Shown: positions 41,731 to 51,828 of the stretch, in pieces
Position numbering within the stretch: the first letter of the stretch is position 1
Layout: every line of letters starts with the position of its first letter
Assembly: GCF_004336805.1 (NCBI RefSeq)
Contig: NZ_SJXM01000003.1
Coordinates: 124,001 to 188,000 of the forward strand
Reading direction: 5' to 3'
From: Aeromicrobium sp. IC_218
GTDB lineage: Bacteria; Actinomycetota; Actinomycetes; Propionibacteriales; Nocardioidaceae
Length of the DNA stretch: 64,000 nt
Notes under the pieces: generated by a model
Told to the model about the DNA's origin: nothing
The model's database searches: none
Seen by the model: the letters and a program-made list of their open reading frames with translations, nothing else
Translations under genes and position numbers: made by a program

Positions 41731-43242
41731 GTGACGGGGACGATGCGGGTGCGCCCGAACGAGGCGCCGAGCCGGACGCTGGCGCAGGTGGCGAGGACGC
41801 TGGACGTCCCGACCGACGACACCTCCACGACGATCACCGGGCTGGCGCTCAACACCCGGGACGTGCGTCCCGGCGACCTGTACGCGGCCCTGCCCGGAGC
41901 CCGCGCGCACGGGGCCGACTACGCCGCCCAGGCCCGTGAGGCGGGCGCCGTGGCCGTGCTCACCGACGCCGACGGCGCCGCCCGGCTCGACGGCTCGCTG
42001 CCCGTGCTCGTCCACCCGGCCCCGCGGACGGTGCTGGCCGGCCTGGCCGCCGACCTCTACGACCACCCGTCCGCGGCGTTCACGACGCTCGGCGTCACCG
42101 GCACCCAGGGCAAGACGACCACGACCTACCTGGCCGAGGCCGCGCTCGGTGCCGAGCACGCCGCCGTGGTGGGCACCATCGGCACCCGGGTCAAGGGCGT
42201 GCCGGCGGCGTCCGCGCTCACCACGCCCGAGGCGCCCCAGCTGCAGGCCCTGTTCGCGGTGATGCGCGAGGAGCAGGTCCGGCTGTGCGCGATGGAGGTC
42301 TCCAGCCACGCGCTCGTGCAGGGCCGCGTCGACGGGTTCGCCTTCGACGTCGCGGTCTTCCTGAACCTGGGCCGCGACCACCTGGACTTCCACGGCGACG
42401 TGCAGTCGTACTTCGAGGCCAAGGCCTCGCTGTTCACCCCCGAGCACGCGCGCCACGCGGTGCTCAACGCCGACGACGAGCACGGCCGGCTGCTGGTGGA
42501 GCGCACGAGCCTGCCCGTCACCACGTTCTCGGTCGAGGGACGCGCCGCCGACTGGCGTGCGGTCAACGTCCGCCCGCACCGGCTCGGCTCCGACCTCACC
42601 GTGCTCGGCCCCGACGGGCTCGAGCTCGAGATGAGCGTGCCGCTGCCCGGCGTCTTCAACGTCTCGAACGCGCTGGCCGTCGTGGCCGCGCTGAGCACCG
42701 CGGGGCACGACCCGGCCGGCCTGGTCGCGGGCATCGGCCGCAGCACCGGCGTCCCCGGACGCATGGAGCGGGTCGAGCGCGGCCAGGAGTTCACCGCGGT
42801 CGTCGACTACGCCCACAAGCCCGACGCCGTCACCGCGGTGCTCGCCGCGCTGCGCCCGGTCACGCCCGGCCGCCTGGTCGTCGTGATCGGCGCCGGAGGC
42901 GACCGCGACCACGGCAAGCGCCCGCTCATGGGCGAGGCCGCCGCCGAGTGGGCCGACGTGCTCATCGTCACCGACGACAACCCGCGCACCGAGGACCCCG
43001 CGACGATCCGCGCCGCGGTGCTGGCCGGCGCCCGTGACGCGTCCGGCGTCGAGGTGGTCGAGATCGGTGGCCGCCGCGAGGCGATCGCCCACGCCGTCTC
43101 CCTGGCCCGTCGCGGCGACACCGTCGTGGTCGCCGGCAAGGGTCACGAGCAGGGCCAGGAGGTCGCCGGCGTCGTGCACCCGTTCGACGACCGCGAGGTG
43201 CTGGCCGAGCTGATCGACGCCGCGGGGGAGGGACCCGCGTGA
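41731..43242 (+). CDS. murE: UDP-MurNAc-tripeptide ligase
   Basis: A 503-residue ATP ligase that adds the third amino acid. GVTGTQGKTTTTYLAEAA is the P-loop, EVSSHALVQGRVDG and VFLNLGRDHLDFHG the central domain, and DNPRTEDP in the C-terminal domain is the motif of diaminopimelate-adding enzymes. The GTG start is six bases after TAGGTT (41719-41724), so a second, leaderless transcript of the cluster starts here. Overlaps murF by four bases. Confidence 0.95.
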   Translation: MTGTMRVRPNEAPSRTLAQVARTLDVPTDDTSTTITGLALNTRDVRPGDLYAALPGARAHGADYAAQAREAGAVAVLTDADGAARLDGSLPVLVHPAPRTVLAGLAADLYDHPSAAFTTLGVTGTQGKTTTTYLAEAALGAEHAAVVGTIGTRVKGVPAASALTTPEAPQLQALFAVMREEQVRLCAMEVSSHALVQGRVDGFAFDVAVFLNLGRDHLDFHGDVQSYFEAKASLFTPEHARHAVLNADDEHGRLLVERTSLPVTTFSVEGRAADWRAVNVRPHRLGSDLTVLGPDGLELEMSVPLPGVFNVSNALAVVAALSTAGHDPAGLVAGIGRSTGVPGRMERVERGQEFTAVVDYAHKPDAVTAVLAALRPVTPGRLVVVIGAGGDRDHGKRPLMGEAAAEWADVLIVTDDNPRTEDPATIRAAVLAGARDASGVEVVEIGGRREAIAHAVSLARRGDTVVVAGKGHEQGQEVAGVVHPFDDREVLAELIDAAGEGPA

Positions 43243-44591
43243 TCCCGCTGACCCTGGCCGAGCTGGCCGAGACCACGGGCGGGACGCTGCACGGCGACCC
43301 GGCCACCGTCGTGTCCGGCGCGCCGTTCGTCGACTCCCGGGCCGTCGAGCCCGGCGGCCTGTTCGTGGCCGTGGCCGGCGAGCACGTCGACGGGCACGAC
43401 TACGCCGACGCCGCCCTGGCGGCCGGTGCCGCTGCGGTGCTGGCGTCGCGTCCGGTCGACGGGCCCAGCGTCGTCGTCGACGACGTGGTCGTCGCGCTCG
43501 GCCGCGTCGCCCGCCACGTCGTCGACCGCCTGGACGACCTCAAGGTCGTGGGCGTCACCGGCTCGGCCGGCAAGACGAGCGTCAAGGACCTGCTCGCCCA
43601 CCTGCTGGCCGGCTTCGGCCCGACGGTCGCGCCGACGGGCTCCTTCAACAACGAGCTCGGCGTGCCGCTCACCGTGCTGCGCGCGGATGCCGGCACGCGC
43701 TTCCTGGTCGTCGAGATGGGTGCGCGCGGCATCGGGCACATCCGGCTGCTGTGCGACATCGCCCCGCCGGACGTCGGCGTCGTGCTCAACGTGGGCTCGG
43801 CCCACCTGGGCGAGTTCGGCTCGCCCGAGCGCACCGCCCAGGCCAAGGGCGAGCTCGTCGAGGCGCTGCGTCCCGACGGCGTCGCGGTGCTGAACGCCGA
43901 CGACGCGCGCGTCGCGGCCATGGCGTCCCGCACCGTGGCGCCCGTCCTGACCTTCGGCGGTGAGGGCGCGGACGTCGGCGTCGTCGACGTCGCCCTGGAC
44001 GCGTCCGGCGAGGTCGACCTCGTCGTCGCCCACCAGGGCCGGCGGCGTCCGGCCCACCTCCCGCTCCTCGGCGAGCACCAGGCGGCCAACGCCGCCGCCG
44101 CGCTCGCCGTCGTCCGCGCTCTCGGCCTGGACGTCGACCAGGCGGTCGACGCCCTCGCCTCGGCCCGCCCGGCGTCCCCGATGCGCATGCAGCGCGAGGA
44201 GCGCGCCGACGGGCTCGTCGTGGTCAACGACGCCTACAACGCGAACCCCGAGTCCGCGGCCGCCGCCGTCGACGCGCTCGCCGCCATGGGCGGTGAGGGC
44301 GCGACGTACGCCGTCCTGGGCGAGATGCTCGAGCTCGGGGAGGGCAGCGTCGCCGCCCACCGGGCGCTCGGCGAGCACGCCGTCGCCCGCGGCGTCGACC
44401 ACGTGCTCGCCGTCGGCCCCGGAGCCGCTCCGGTGGCCGAGGGCGCGGGGGATCGCGGCCACGCCGTGCCCGACACCGACGCCGCCGTCGCGTGGCTGCG
44501 CGACCGCGTCGGCCCCGGGGACGCGGTGCTGGTCAAGGCCTCCCGCGGCTCGCGGCTCGAGCGAGTCGCCGACGCCCTCCTGACGGGGTGA
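43239..44591 (+). CDS. murF: UDP-MurNAc-tripeptide:D-Ala-D-Ala ligase
   Basis: A 450-residue ATP ligase. Key blocks: GVTGSAGKTSVKDLLAHLL (P-loop), NNELGVPLTVL, VVEMGARGIGHI, LNVGSAHLGEFGS and VNDAYNANPES. It adds the D-Ala-D-Ala dipeptide to the stem peptide. The GTG start overlaps the murE stop (GTGA). A gap of 63 bases to mraY contains a CATACT box. Confidence 0.95.
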   Translation: MIPLTLAELAETTGGTLHGDPATVVSGAPFVDSRAVEPGGLFVAVAGEHVDGHDYADAALAAGAAAVLASRPVDGPSVVVDDVVVALGRVARHVVDRLDDLKVVGVTGSAGKTSVKDLLAHLLAGFGPTVAPTGSFNNELGVPLTVLRADAGTRFLVVEMGARGIGHIRLLCDIAPPDVGVVLNVGSAHLGEFGSPERTAQAKGELVEALRPDGVAVLNADDARVAAMASRTVAPVLTFGGEGADVGVVDVALDASGEVDLVVAHQGRRRPAHLPLLGEHQAANAAAALAVVRALGLDVDQAVDALASARPASPMRMQREERADGLVVVNDAYNANPESAAAAVDALAAMGGEGATYAVLGEMLELGEGSVAAHRALGEHAVARGVDHVLAVGPGAAPVAEGAGDRGHAVPDTDAAVAWLRDRVGPGDAVLVKASRGSRLERVADALLTG

Positions 44592-44654
44592 CGGCATACT
44601 TCTCGTTGTCCTGCTCGCCCTTGACTGTCGTCCCCCGAACGGAGCCCCTGCTCG

Positions 44655-45722
44655 ATGAAGGCCATCCTGATCGCCGGTGCGGTCTCGCTGCTCGTGACGC
44701 TCCTGGGCACCCGGGTCGCCATCAGCGTGCTGGTGAAGCAGGGGTACGGGCAGCTGATCCGCGACGACGGCCCGACCTCGCACCACACCAAGCGCGGCAC
44801 CCCGACGATGGGCGGACTGGTCATCATCCTGGCCGTCGTCATCGGCTACGGGGCGGCGATGCTGTTCACCCAGACCCAGCCGAGCGCGTCCACGCTGCTG
44901 CTGCTCTTCCTGTTCTGCGGCCTGGGCCTGATCGGCTTCCTGGACGACTTCATCAAGATCTTCAAGCAGCGCAGCCTCGGCCTGCGCAGCAAGGCCAAGC
45001 TCGTCGGGCAGACGCTCATCGGCCTGATCTTCGCCGTGCTCGCGATCAACATCGAGGACGACGAGGGCTCGACGGTCATCACGCACGCCGTCTCGTTCAC
45101 GCGTGACATCGACGGCTGGGTGCTGCCCACCGTCCTGCTGGTCATCTGGGTGCTGGTGCTCATCGCCGGCACCAGCAACGGCGTCAACCTGACCGACGGC
45201 CTCGACGGCCTGGCCACGGGCACCTGCGCGATGATCTTCGGCGCCTACGTGATCATCAACATCTGGCAGAGCAACCAGAACTGCGACACCAACCCGCTCG
45301 TCTCCAAGTGCTACGAGGTGCGCGACCCGCTCGACCTGGCCGTCGTGGCGTCCGCCCTCATGGGTGCCTGCATCGGCTTCCTGTGGTGGAACGCGGCCCC
45401 CGCCAAGATCTTCATGGGCGACACCGGCTCGCTGTCGCTCGGCGGCGCGATCGCCGGCCTGGCCCTCATGACCCGCACCGAGCTGCTGCTCGTCGTGCTC
45501 GGCGGCCTGCTCGTGGCCATCACGATGTCGGTCATCCTGCAGGTCGGGTTCTTCAAGCTCACCAAGGGAAAGCGGCTGTTCCGCATGGCCCCGCTGCAGC
45601 ACCACTTCGAGCTGCTCGGCTGGGCCGAGGTCACGATCGTCGTCCGCTTCTGGCTGATCAGCGCGCTGTGCGTCGCGACCGGCCTGGGCATCTTCTACGC
45701 CGAGTGGGTCGCTTCCCTGTGA
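44655..45722 (+). CDS. mraY: Phospho-MurNAc-pentapeptide transferase
   Basis: A 355-residue membrane enzyme with ten helices that forms lipid I. Signatures are [45 protein letters not shown] with catalytic Asp, and [14 protein letters not shown]; the [15 protein letters not shown] loop near the end is also conserved. The CGGAG-type site precedes the ATG. Its stop overlaps the murD GTG (GTGA). Confidence 0.96.
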   Translation: MKAILIAGAVSLLVTLLGTRVAISVLVKQGYGQLIRDDGPTSHHTKRGTPTMGGLVIILAVVIGYGAAMLFTQTQPSASTLLLLFLFCGLGLIGFLDDFIKIFKQRSLGLRSKAKLVGQTLIGLIFAVLAINIEDDEGSTVITHAVSFTRDIDGWVLPTVLLVIWVLVLIAGTSNGVNLTDGLDGLATGTCAMIFGAYVIINIWQSNQNCDTNPLVSKCYEVRDPLDLAVVASALMGACIGFLWWNAAPAKIFMGDTGSLSLGGAIAGLALMTRTELLLVVLGGLLVAITMSVILQVGFFKLTKGKRLFRMAPLQHHFELLGWAEVTIVVRFWLISALCVATGLGIFYAEWVASL

Positions 45723-47209
45723 CCGGCAGCGACGTCACGCAGCTGGGTCGCACCTCGGACTGGAGCGGCGTCCGCGCCGTCGTGGCCGGCTTCGGCCGCA
45801 GCGGGTTCGCCGCCGCCGACACCCTGCAGCACCTGGGCGCCCAGGTCGTCGTCGTGGACGAGCAGGAGCCCACCGCCATGGCCGAGCAGGCCGAGCTGAT
45901 GCGCGTCCTGGGCGTCGACCTGCGGGTCGGCCCGGGCAGCACCGCGACGCTCCCGGAGCCGGTCGACCTCGTCGTCGTGTCCCCGGGATGGCGCCCGGAC
46001 GCTCCGCTGCTGCGCCAGGCGCTCGACGCCGGCGTGCCCGTGTGGGGCGAGGTCGAGCTGGCCTGGCGCCTGCGCGGCGACGACGCCGCGCCGTGGCTCG
46101 TCGTCACCGGCACCAACGGCAAGACGACCACCGTGCAGATGCTCGAGGCCATGCTGCTCGCCCACGGCGAGCGGGCGATCGCGGTCGGCAACGTCGGCAC
46201 TCCCGTGCTCGAGGCGGTCATGGACCCCGAGCCGTGGGACGCGCTGGCCGTCGAGCTGTCGAGCTTCCAGCTGTACTGGCAGACGTCCATGTCGGCGCAG
46301 GCGGCCGCGGTGCTGAACCTCGCGCCCGACCACCTGGACTGGCACGCCGCCGAGCCGGGCGGCGCCGACGACCCGATGGGCCACTACGCCGCCGCGAAGG
46401 GCAAGGCGTACGAGCACGCGCAGGTCGCCTGCGTCTACAACGTCGACGACCCCGCCACCGAGCGGCTGGTCGAGGAGGCGGACGTCGTGGAGGGCTGCCG
46501 CGCGATCGGCTTCACCCTCGGCGTCCCGGCCCCGAGCATGGTGGGCCTGGTCGAGGACGTGCTCGCCGACCGCGCGTTCGTGGAGAACCGCACGACGTCC
46601 GCCGCCGAGCTGGGCACGCTCCGCGACCTCGAGCAGGCGCTGGGCCGCACGCCCGCCCCGCACCAGGTGGCCAACGCGCTCGCGGCGGCCGCGCTCGCGC
46701 TGGCCCACGGCGTGCCGCCGAAGGCGGTCCGCGACGGGCTGCGCTCGTTCCGGCCCGACGCCCACCGCATCGAGCAGGTCGCCGAGTCCGGCGGCGTCAC
46801 CTGGGTCGACGACAGCAAGGCCACCAACACCCATGCCGCGCTCGCCTCGCTGCGCGGTGTCGAGCACGCGGTCTGGATCGCCGGCGGCCTGGCGAAGGGC
46901 GCCTCGTTCGACGAGCTCGTCGAGCAGGCCGCCGACCGGATGCGGGCGGTGGTGCTGATCGGCCGCGACCGCGAGGTGATCGCCGAGGCGCTGCGGCGAC
47001 ACGCGCCCGATGTGCCCGTCGTCGAGGTCGAGCCGGGGGAGACTGACCTCATGGACCGCGTCGTGGACGCGGCCGCGTCGTTCGCCCGGCCGGGCGACAC
47101 GGTGCTGCTGGCCCCCGGCTGCGCGTCCATGGACCAGTTCGAGAGCTACGGCGCCCGGGGGGACGCGTTCGCTGCGGCGGTACGACGAAGGGTGCACGAG
47201 CAGCCGTAA
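45719..47209 (+). CDS. murD: UDP-MurNAc-L-alanine:D-glutamate ligase
   Basis: A 496-residue ATP ligase that adds D-Glu. An N-terminal Rossmann part ([16 protein letters not shown]) binds UDP, then [19 protein letters not shown] is the P-loop, [20 protein letters not shown], and [16 protein letters not shown] in the C-terminal domain. GTG 45719 overlaps the mraY stop by four bases, which decides the start. Confidence 0.95.
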   Translation: MTGSDVTQLGRTSDWSGVRAVVAGFGRSGFAAADTLQHLGAQVVVVDEQEPTAMAEQAELMRVLGVDLRVGPGSTATLPEPVDLVVVSPGWRPDAPLLRQALDAGVPVWGEVELAWRLRGDDAAPWLVVTGTNGKTTTVQMLEAMLLAHGERAIAVGNVGTPVLEAVMDPEPWDALAVELSSFQLYWQTSMSAQAAAVLNLAPDHLDWHAAEPGGADDPMGHYAAAKGKAYEHAQVACVYNVDDPATERLVEEADVVEGCRAIGFTLGVPAPSMVGLVEDVLADRAFVENRTTSAAELGTLRDLEQALGRTPAPHQVANALAAAALALAHGVPPKAVRDGLRSFRPDAHRIEQVAESGGVTWVDDSKATNTHAALASLRGVEHAVWIAGGLAKGASFDELVEQAADRMRAVVLIGRDREVIAEALRRHAPDVPVVEVEPGETDLMDRVVDAAASFARPGDTVLLAPGCASMDQFESYGARGDAFAAAVRRRVHEQP

Positions 47210-47230
47210 CGGCGCAGACGAGGGAGCGGG

Positions 47231-48463
47231 ATGGCCACCAGCACGGAGCCGGCACGCCCGACCCGCCACGGCTTCCTGGCCGGGGTGCGCAGCGCCTTCG
47301 ACCGGCCGCTGACCTCCTACCAGCTCGTGCTGGGCGTCGGCACGATCCTGCTGTGCCTGGGCCTGGTCATGGTGCTCAGCGCCAGCTCGGTGCTCGCCCT
47401 GCGCCAGCACGACAACGCCTTCTACTACTTCGAGCGCCAGCTGCTCTTCGCCGTCGTCGGCGGCGTCGGAGCGGTCGTGGCCGCCAAGCTGCCGTTCCGG
47501 ACGCTGCACTGGCTGACCTACCCGGTGCTGATCGGCAGCGTCGCGCTCATCGTCGCCACCTACGTGATCGGCGTCGAGATCCGGGGCAACCGCAACTGGC
47601 TCCCGCTGGCCGGCGGCTTCATGCTGCAGCCCTCGGAGTTCGCCAAGCTCGCCGTCGTCCTGTGGGTGGCGCACCTGTACTCGCGCAAGCAGAAGCTGCT
47701 CGGCCGCACGTCCCACGTGCTCGTGCCGATGCTGCCCGTGACCGCGGGCGTCGCGCTGCTCGTCGTCGGCCAGAACGACCTCGGCACCGCGCTGGTGCTG
47801 TTCGCCGTCATGCTCGGCATGCTGTGGGTGGCCGGCCTCAAGAGCCGCCCGCTCATGGCCATCCTGCTCACGCTCGGCGCCGTGCTCGTGTTCTTCGTCG
47901 CCGCCGCGCCCCACCGCGTCGCCCGTCTGCTGACGTTCATGGACCCCATGTCGGCGCCCGACACCGACGGCTACCAGTCGATCCACAGCCGGATGGCGTT
48001 CGCCAGCGGCCAGTTCTGGGGCGTCGGCCTCGGCGGCAGCCGGCAGAAGTGGGGCACGCTGCCCGAGGCCCACAACGACTTCATCCTGGCCATCATCGGC
48101 GAGGAGCTCGGCCTGTTCGGCGCCTGCGTGGTGCTCGTGCTGTTCGGCTTGCTGGCCTACGCCGGCATCCGCATCGCCACCCGCACGCGCGAGCCGTACG
48201 CCCGCTACCTGGCCGCCGGCATCACCATCTGGCTGCTCGCCCAGGCCCTGATCAACATCGGCATGGTGCTCGGCCTGCTGCCCGTCATCGGCATCCCGCT
48301 GCCGCTGATCTCCTCGGGCGGATCCAGCCTGATGACCACCCTGGTGGCCGTGGGCCTTCTGGTTAACTGTGCCAAGAGCGAGCCCGGCGCGAAGCGTGCG
48401 CTGGAGGCCCGCGCCGCGCGTCGCTCCGGCCGCGGACTCATCGGGATCGGACGGAGGGGCTGA
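47231..48463 (+). CDS. ftsW: Septal peptidoglycan polymerase FtsW
   Basis: A 410-residue SEDS glycosyltransferase with ten helices that polymerises lipid II at the septum with PbpB. Visible are LVMVLSASSVLAL, IRGNRNWLPLAG, QPSEFAKLAVVLW, VGQNDLGTALVL with the catalytic Asp, LPEAHNDFILAIIGEELG and PLISSGGSSLMTTL. A basic cytoplasmic tail follows. A purine-rich GAGGGAGCGGG precedes the ATG. Confidence 0.96.
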   Translation: MATSTEPARPTRHGFLAGVRSAFDRPLTSYQLVLGVGTILLCLGLVMVLSASSVLALRQHDNAFYYFERQLLFAVVGGVGAVVAAKLPFRTLHWLTYPVLIGSVALIVATYVIGVEIRGNRNWLPLAGGFMLQPSEFAKLAVVLWVAHLYSRKQKLLGRTSHVLVPMLPVTAGVALLVVGQNDLGTALVLFAVMLGMLWVAGLKSRPLMAILLTLGAVLVFFVAAAPHRVARLLTFMDPMSAPDTDGYQSIHSRMAFASGQFWGVGLGGSRQKWGTLPEAHNDFILAIIGEELGLFGACVVLVLFGLLAYAGIRIATRTREPYARYLAAGITIWLLAQALINIGMVLGLLPVIGIPLPLISSGGSSLMTTLVAVGLLVNCAKSEPGAKRALEARAARRSGRGLIGIGRRG

Positions 48464-48467
48464 CGGG

Positions 48468-49547
48468 GTGCGAGTGCTGCTAGCCGGGGGAGGGACCGCC
48501 GGCCACACGTCACCACTGCTCGCGACCGCGCAGGCGCTCACCGAGATCGACGCGTCCGTCGAGATCACGTGCCTGGGCACCCCGCGCGGCCTGGAGGTGA
48601 CGCTCGTCCCGCAGGCCGGCTACGACCTCGAGCTCGTCCCGCCCGTCCCGCTGCCGCGCTCGGTCGGTGCCGACCTGCTCAAGGTGCCGGTCCGGCTGCG
48701 TCGAGCGGTCAAGGCCACCGCGGACGTCATGGAGCGCGTGCGGCCCGACGTCGTGGTCGGCTTCGGCGGGTACGTCTCGGTGCCGGCCTACCTCGCCGCC
48801 CGCCGCCGGGGCATCCCGATCGTCGTCCACGAGGGCAACGCCCTGCCCGGCGTCGCCAACAAGCTGGGCGCGCGGCTCACCTCGCACGTCGCCACGAGCT
48901 TCCCCGCCACCGACCTGCCGCACGCCGACTACCTCGGCCTGCCCATCCGCCGGGCCATCTCCGGGCTCGACCGCGCCGCCACGCGAGCCGAGGCGCGGGC
49001 GTTCTTCGGCCTCGACCCCGACCGTCCGACGTTGCTCGTCACCGGCGGCTCGCAGGGCGCCCGTCGCATCAACCACGCCGTCTCGGCGGCCGCCGGCGCG
49101 CTGGCCGAGGCCGGCGTCCAGGTGCTGCACGCCGCCGGACGTCCCGAGGAGGTCCAGCCCGAGCGCGTCGAGGGTGGCCCGCCGTACGTCGTCGAGCCGT
49201 TCATCGACCGCATGGACCTGGCCCTGGCCGCCGCCGACCTCATCGTGTGCCGCTCCGGCGCGAACACGGTCATCGAGGTCGCCGCCGTCGGGCTCCCGGC
49301 GGTCTTCGTGCCGCTGCCGCACGGCAACGGCGAGCAGGCGCTCAACGCCAGCGCCGTCGTCCAGGCCGGCGGCGCGCTGCTGATCGACGACGAGGCGCTC
49401 ACCGCGGCGTGGATCACCGACGTCGTCACGCCGCTCGTGCGCGACCCCGAGCGCCTGGCCGCGATGTCGGCGGCCGCGTCCGACCTCGTGCCGCGCGACG
49501 CGGACGTCCGCCTGGCGCACCTGGTGCTGCAGGCGGCCGACCGATGA
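48468..49547 (+). CDS. murG: UDP-GlcNAc:lipid I GlcNAc transferase
   Basis: A 359-residue GT28 enzyme making lipid II on the inner membrane face. LLAGGGTAGHTSPLLATAQAL is the lipid-side glycine loop, VVGFGGYVSVPAYLAAR, LLVTGGSQGARRIN and VCRSGANTVIEVAAVGLPAVFVPLPHGNGEQALNA the donor site. GTG 48468 follows GGAGGGG. The stop overlaps the murC ATG. Confidence 0.95.
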   Translation: MRVLLAGGGTAGHTSPLLATAQALTEIDASVEITCLGTPRGLEVTLVPQAGYDLELVPPVPLPRSVGADLLKVPVRLRRAVKATADVMERVRPDVVVGFGGYVSVPAYLAARRRGIPIVVHEGNALPGVANKLGARLTSHVATSFPATDLPHADYLGLPIRRAISGLDRAATRAEARAFFGLDPDRPTLLVTGGSQGARRINHAVSAAAGALAEAGVQVLHAAGRPEEVQPERVEGGPPYVVEPFIDRMDLALAAADLIVCRSGANTVIEVAAVGLPAVFVPLPHGNGEQALNASAVVQAGGALLIDDEALTAAWITDVVTPLVRDPERLAAMSAAASDLVPRDADVRLAHLVLQAADR

Positions 49548-50941
49548 GGATCGACGTCCCCGAGCACGTCGTCCCGGCCGCCGAGCTGCGCCGCGTCCAC
49601 CTCGTCGGCGTCGGGGGCGCGGGCCTGTCGGCCATCGCCCGGCTGCTGGCCGCCCGGGGCGTGGAGGTCTCCGGCAGCGACGCCCACGACTCCGCCGTCC
49701 TGCAGGCGCTGCGCTCCGAGGGCGTCACCGGCCACGTCGGCCACGCCGCCGAGCACGTCGGCGACGTCGACGCCGTCATCGCCTCCACCGCCGTCCGCGA
49801 GGACAACCCCGAGGTCGTCGCCGCGCTCGAGCGGGGCGTCGCCCTGTGGCCGCGCTCGGCCGGCATGCAGTCGGTGCTGACCGGCCACCGCGTCGTGGCG
49901 GTCGCCGGCACCCACGGCAAGACCACGACCACCGCGATGCTCGCCGTCGCGCTGACCGAGGCCGGGCTCGACCCGTCCTACGCGATCGGCGCCGAGGTGC
50001 CCGCGCTCGGCACCAACGCCCACCTGGGCGGGGAGCTGTTCGTGGCCGAGGCCGACGAGAGCGACGGCGCCTTCCTGGTCTACACCCCGGCCGTCGGCGT
50101 CGTGACCAACGTCGACGCCGACCACCTCGACACCTGGGGCACGGTCGAGGCCTACGAGGAGGCGTTCGAGCAGTTCGTCTCGCACCTCGGCGAGGCCGTC
50201 GTCCTGTGCGCCGACGACCCGGTGGCGGTGCGGCTCGCGGGTCCGGCGCGCGAGCGCGGGCTGCGGGTCGTCACGGCGGGCCTGGCCGACGACGCCGACG
50301 TCCGCGCCAGCGACCTGCGGGTCGAGGGTGGCCGCACGTCCTTCGACGTCATTGCGTTCGGCGAGCCCCTCGGCCGCGCCGAGCTGGCGGTGCCCGGACG
50401 TCACTACGCGGTCGACGCGCTGCTGGCCCTGGCCGCGGGTCTGGTCGTCGGCGGCGATCCCGCGGCGCTGCTGCGCGGCCTCGGACGCCACCAGGGCGCC
50501 AAGCGCCGCATGGAGCACCGCGGCGACGCGGGCGGCGTCCGCGTCTACGACTCCTACGCCCACCACCCGACCGAGATCGCCGCCGACCTCGAGGCCGCCC
50601 GGTCGCTGGCCGGCGACGACCGTCTCGTGGTCGCGTTCCAGCCGCACCTGGTCAGTCGCACGCGCACCCACGGTGCCGCGATGGGCCGCGCGCTCGCCGC
50701 GGCCGACGAGGTGCTGGTCGCCGACATCTACCTCGCCCGCGAGGACCCGGACCCCGAGGTCACCGCCGCGCTGGTGGTCGAGGCCGCGGGGGCCGAGCAC
50801 GTCCGGGCCGGCGGCTCGCTGGACGACGTCGAGCGCGAGCTCGTCCGCGTGCTGCGTCCCGGCGACCTGCTGCTCACGCTCGGTGCCGGCGACGTCACGA
50901 CGCTCGGACCGGCGGTGCTGGCGGCGCTGGAGACTCGGTGA
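49544..50941 (+). CDS. murC: UDP-MurNAc:L-alanine ligase
   Basis: A 465-residue ATP ligase that starts the stem peptide. HLVGVGGAGLSAIARLLAARG is the UDP-binding part, AVAGTHGKTTTTAML the P-loop, EADESDGAFLVYTP, TNVDADHLDTW, and VYDSYAHHPTEIAADLEAAR the C-terminal domain. It overlaps murG and ftsQ by four bases each. Confidence 0.96.
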   Translation: MRIDVPEHVVPAAELRRVHLVGVGGAGLSAIARLLAARGVEVSGSDAHDSAVLQALRSEGVTGHVGHAAEHVGDVDAVIASTAVREDNPEVVAALERGVALWPRSAGMQSVLTGHRVVAVAGTHGKTTTTAMLAVALTEAGLDPSYAIGAEVPALGTNAHLGGELFVAEADESDGAFLVYTPAVGVVTNVDADHLDTWGTVEAYEEAFEQFVSHLGEAVVLCADDPVAVRLAGPARERGLRVVTAGLADDADVRASDLRVEGGRTSFDVIAFGEPLGRAELAVPGRHYAVDALLALAAGLVVGGDPAALLRGLGRHQGAKRRMEHRGDAGGVRVYDSYAHHPTEIAADLEAARSLAGDDRLVVAFQPHLVSRTRTHGAAMGRALAAADEVLVADIYLAREDPDPEVTAALVVEAAGAEHVRAGGSLDDVERELVRVLRPGDLLLTLGAGDVTTLGPAVLAALETR

Positions 50942-51663
50942 GCCAGCGGCTGTTCGAGCAGCGACGTCGCGCCGGCCGCTGGCAGCGCTGGCGGTGGAGG
51001 GTCCTGGCCCTCCTCGTGGTCGTCCTGCTCGGCGCCGCCGCCTACGTGCTCTGGTTCTCGGACGTCCTCGGCGTCCGGGACGTCGAGGTCCGCGGCGTCA
51101 CCACCCTCGAGCCCGCCCAGGTGCTCGCCGTCGCGAAGGTGCCGACGGGCGAGCCGCTGGCCCGGCTCGACACCGGCGCCGTCGAGCGTCGCGTCACCGA
51201 GCAGCTGCCGCGGGTCGCCACGGTCGAGGTCCGCCGCGACTGGCCGCACGGCGTGGTCGTCGACGTCACCGAGCGGGTCGCCGTGGTGTGGACGCGCGAC
51301 GACGGCACGGTCCGCGCGCTGGACGCCGAGGGCGTCGCCTTCCGCACCTTCACGCGGGCGCCCAAGGACCTGCTCGAGGTCACGTCCACGGCGACGGGGG
51401 AGCGGAGCCGCCGCCGGGCCGTCGCGGCGGCCGCCCAGGTGCTCGCCGACGTGAAGCGACGCGCGCCCGAGCTGTACCAGGACGTCCGCAGCGTCCGCGC
51501 CGACACCCGCGACGACGTCCGCCTGGAGCTGCGTCGCGGCCGCACGCTGGTGTGGGGGAGCCCGGACCAGACCACGGCCAAGCTGCGCGTCGTCGACCGG
51601 CTGCTCGACCTGCGGGCGAAGGTCTACGACGTCAGCGCGCCCGACACGCCCACCACCAGCTGA
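50938..51663 (+). CDS. ftsQ: Cell division protein FtsQ
   Basis: A 241-residue bitopic protein. A short basic N-terminus, a membrane helix (~21-40, RVLALLVVVLLGAAAYVLWF), a POTRA domain (LGVRDVEVRGVTTLEPAQVL onward) and an FtsQ/DivIB beta domain. It links FtsL partners and PbpB/FtsW at the septum. GTG 50938 overlaps the murC stop (GTGA). Confidence 0.92.
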   Translation: MSQRLFEQRRRAGRWQRWRWRVLALLVVVLLGAAAYVLWFSDVLGVRDVEVRGVTTLEPAQVLAVAKVPTGEPLARLDTGAVERRVTEQLPRVATVEVRRDWPHGVVVDVTERVAVVWTRDDGTVRALDAEGVAFRTFTRAPKDLLEVTSTATGERSRRRAVAAAAQVLADVKRRAPELYQDVRSVRADTRDDVRLELRRGRTLVWGSPDQTTAKLRVVDRLLDLRAKVYDVSAPDTPTTS

Positions 51664-51723
51664 CCCGTCCGAACCCGAGCACGTCCGTCGGCGTGTCGGC
51701 GCCGCGCACGGCGGTGCGGTCCG

Positions 51724-51781
51724 TAGATTCAGTGGTGTCGAGGTTGACATAACTATAACCCTGAGGTCAAGGGTTAGGGTT
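51724..51781 (+). promoter_or_regulatory. ftsZ promoter region with inverted repeat
   Basis: Unusually AT-rich for this window. It holds TAGATT (51724-51729), a consensus TTGACA (51744-51749), TATAAC (51754-51759), and TAACCCT (51756-51762) with its exact reverse complement AGGGTTA (51770-51776) seven bases apart, then a second GGGTT. Which hexamers pair cannot be settled by eye. The repeat could be an operator or a leader hairpin controlling ftsZ. Confidence 0.65.
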
Positions 51782-51828
51782 CAGCTCCGGCCCCGAGTCT
51801 TCGAAGTATCAGCGAAAGGTGCGAGCCG

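Noticed and set aside
39256-43179. A 1307-codon open frame on - across ftsL-pbpB-murE
   Set aside because: Antisense shadow of three confident genes, no recognisable domain.
51770-51781. Telomere-like AGGGTTAGGGTT before ftsZ
   Set aside because: Only two units, and it is explained as one arm of the inverted repeat; not a chromosome end.
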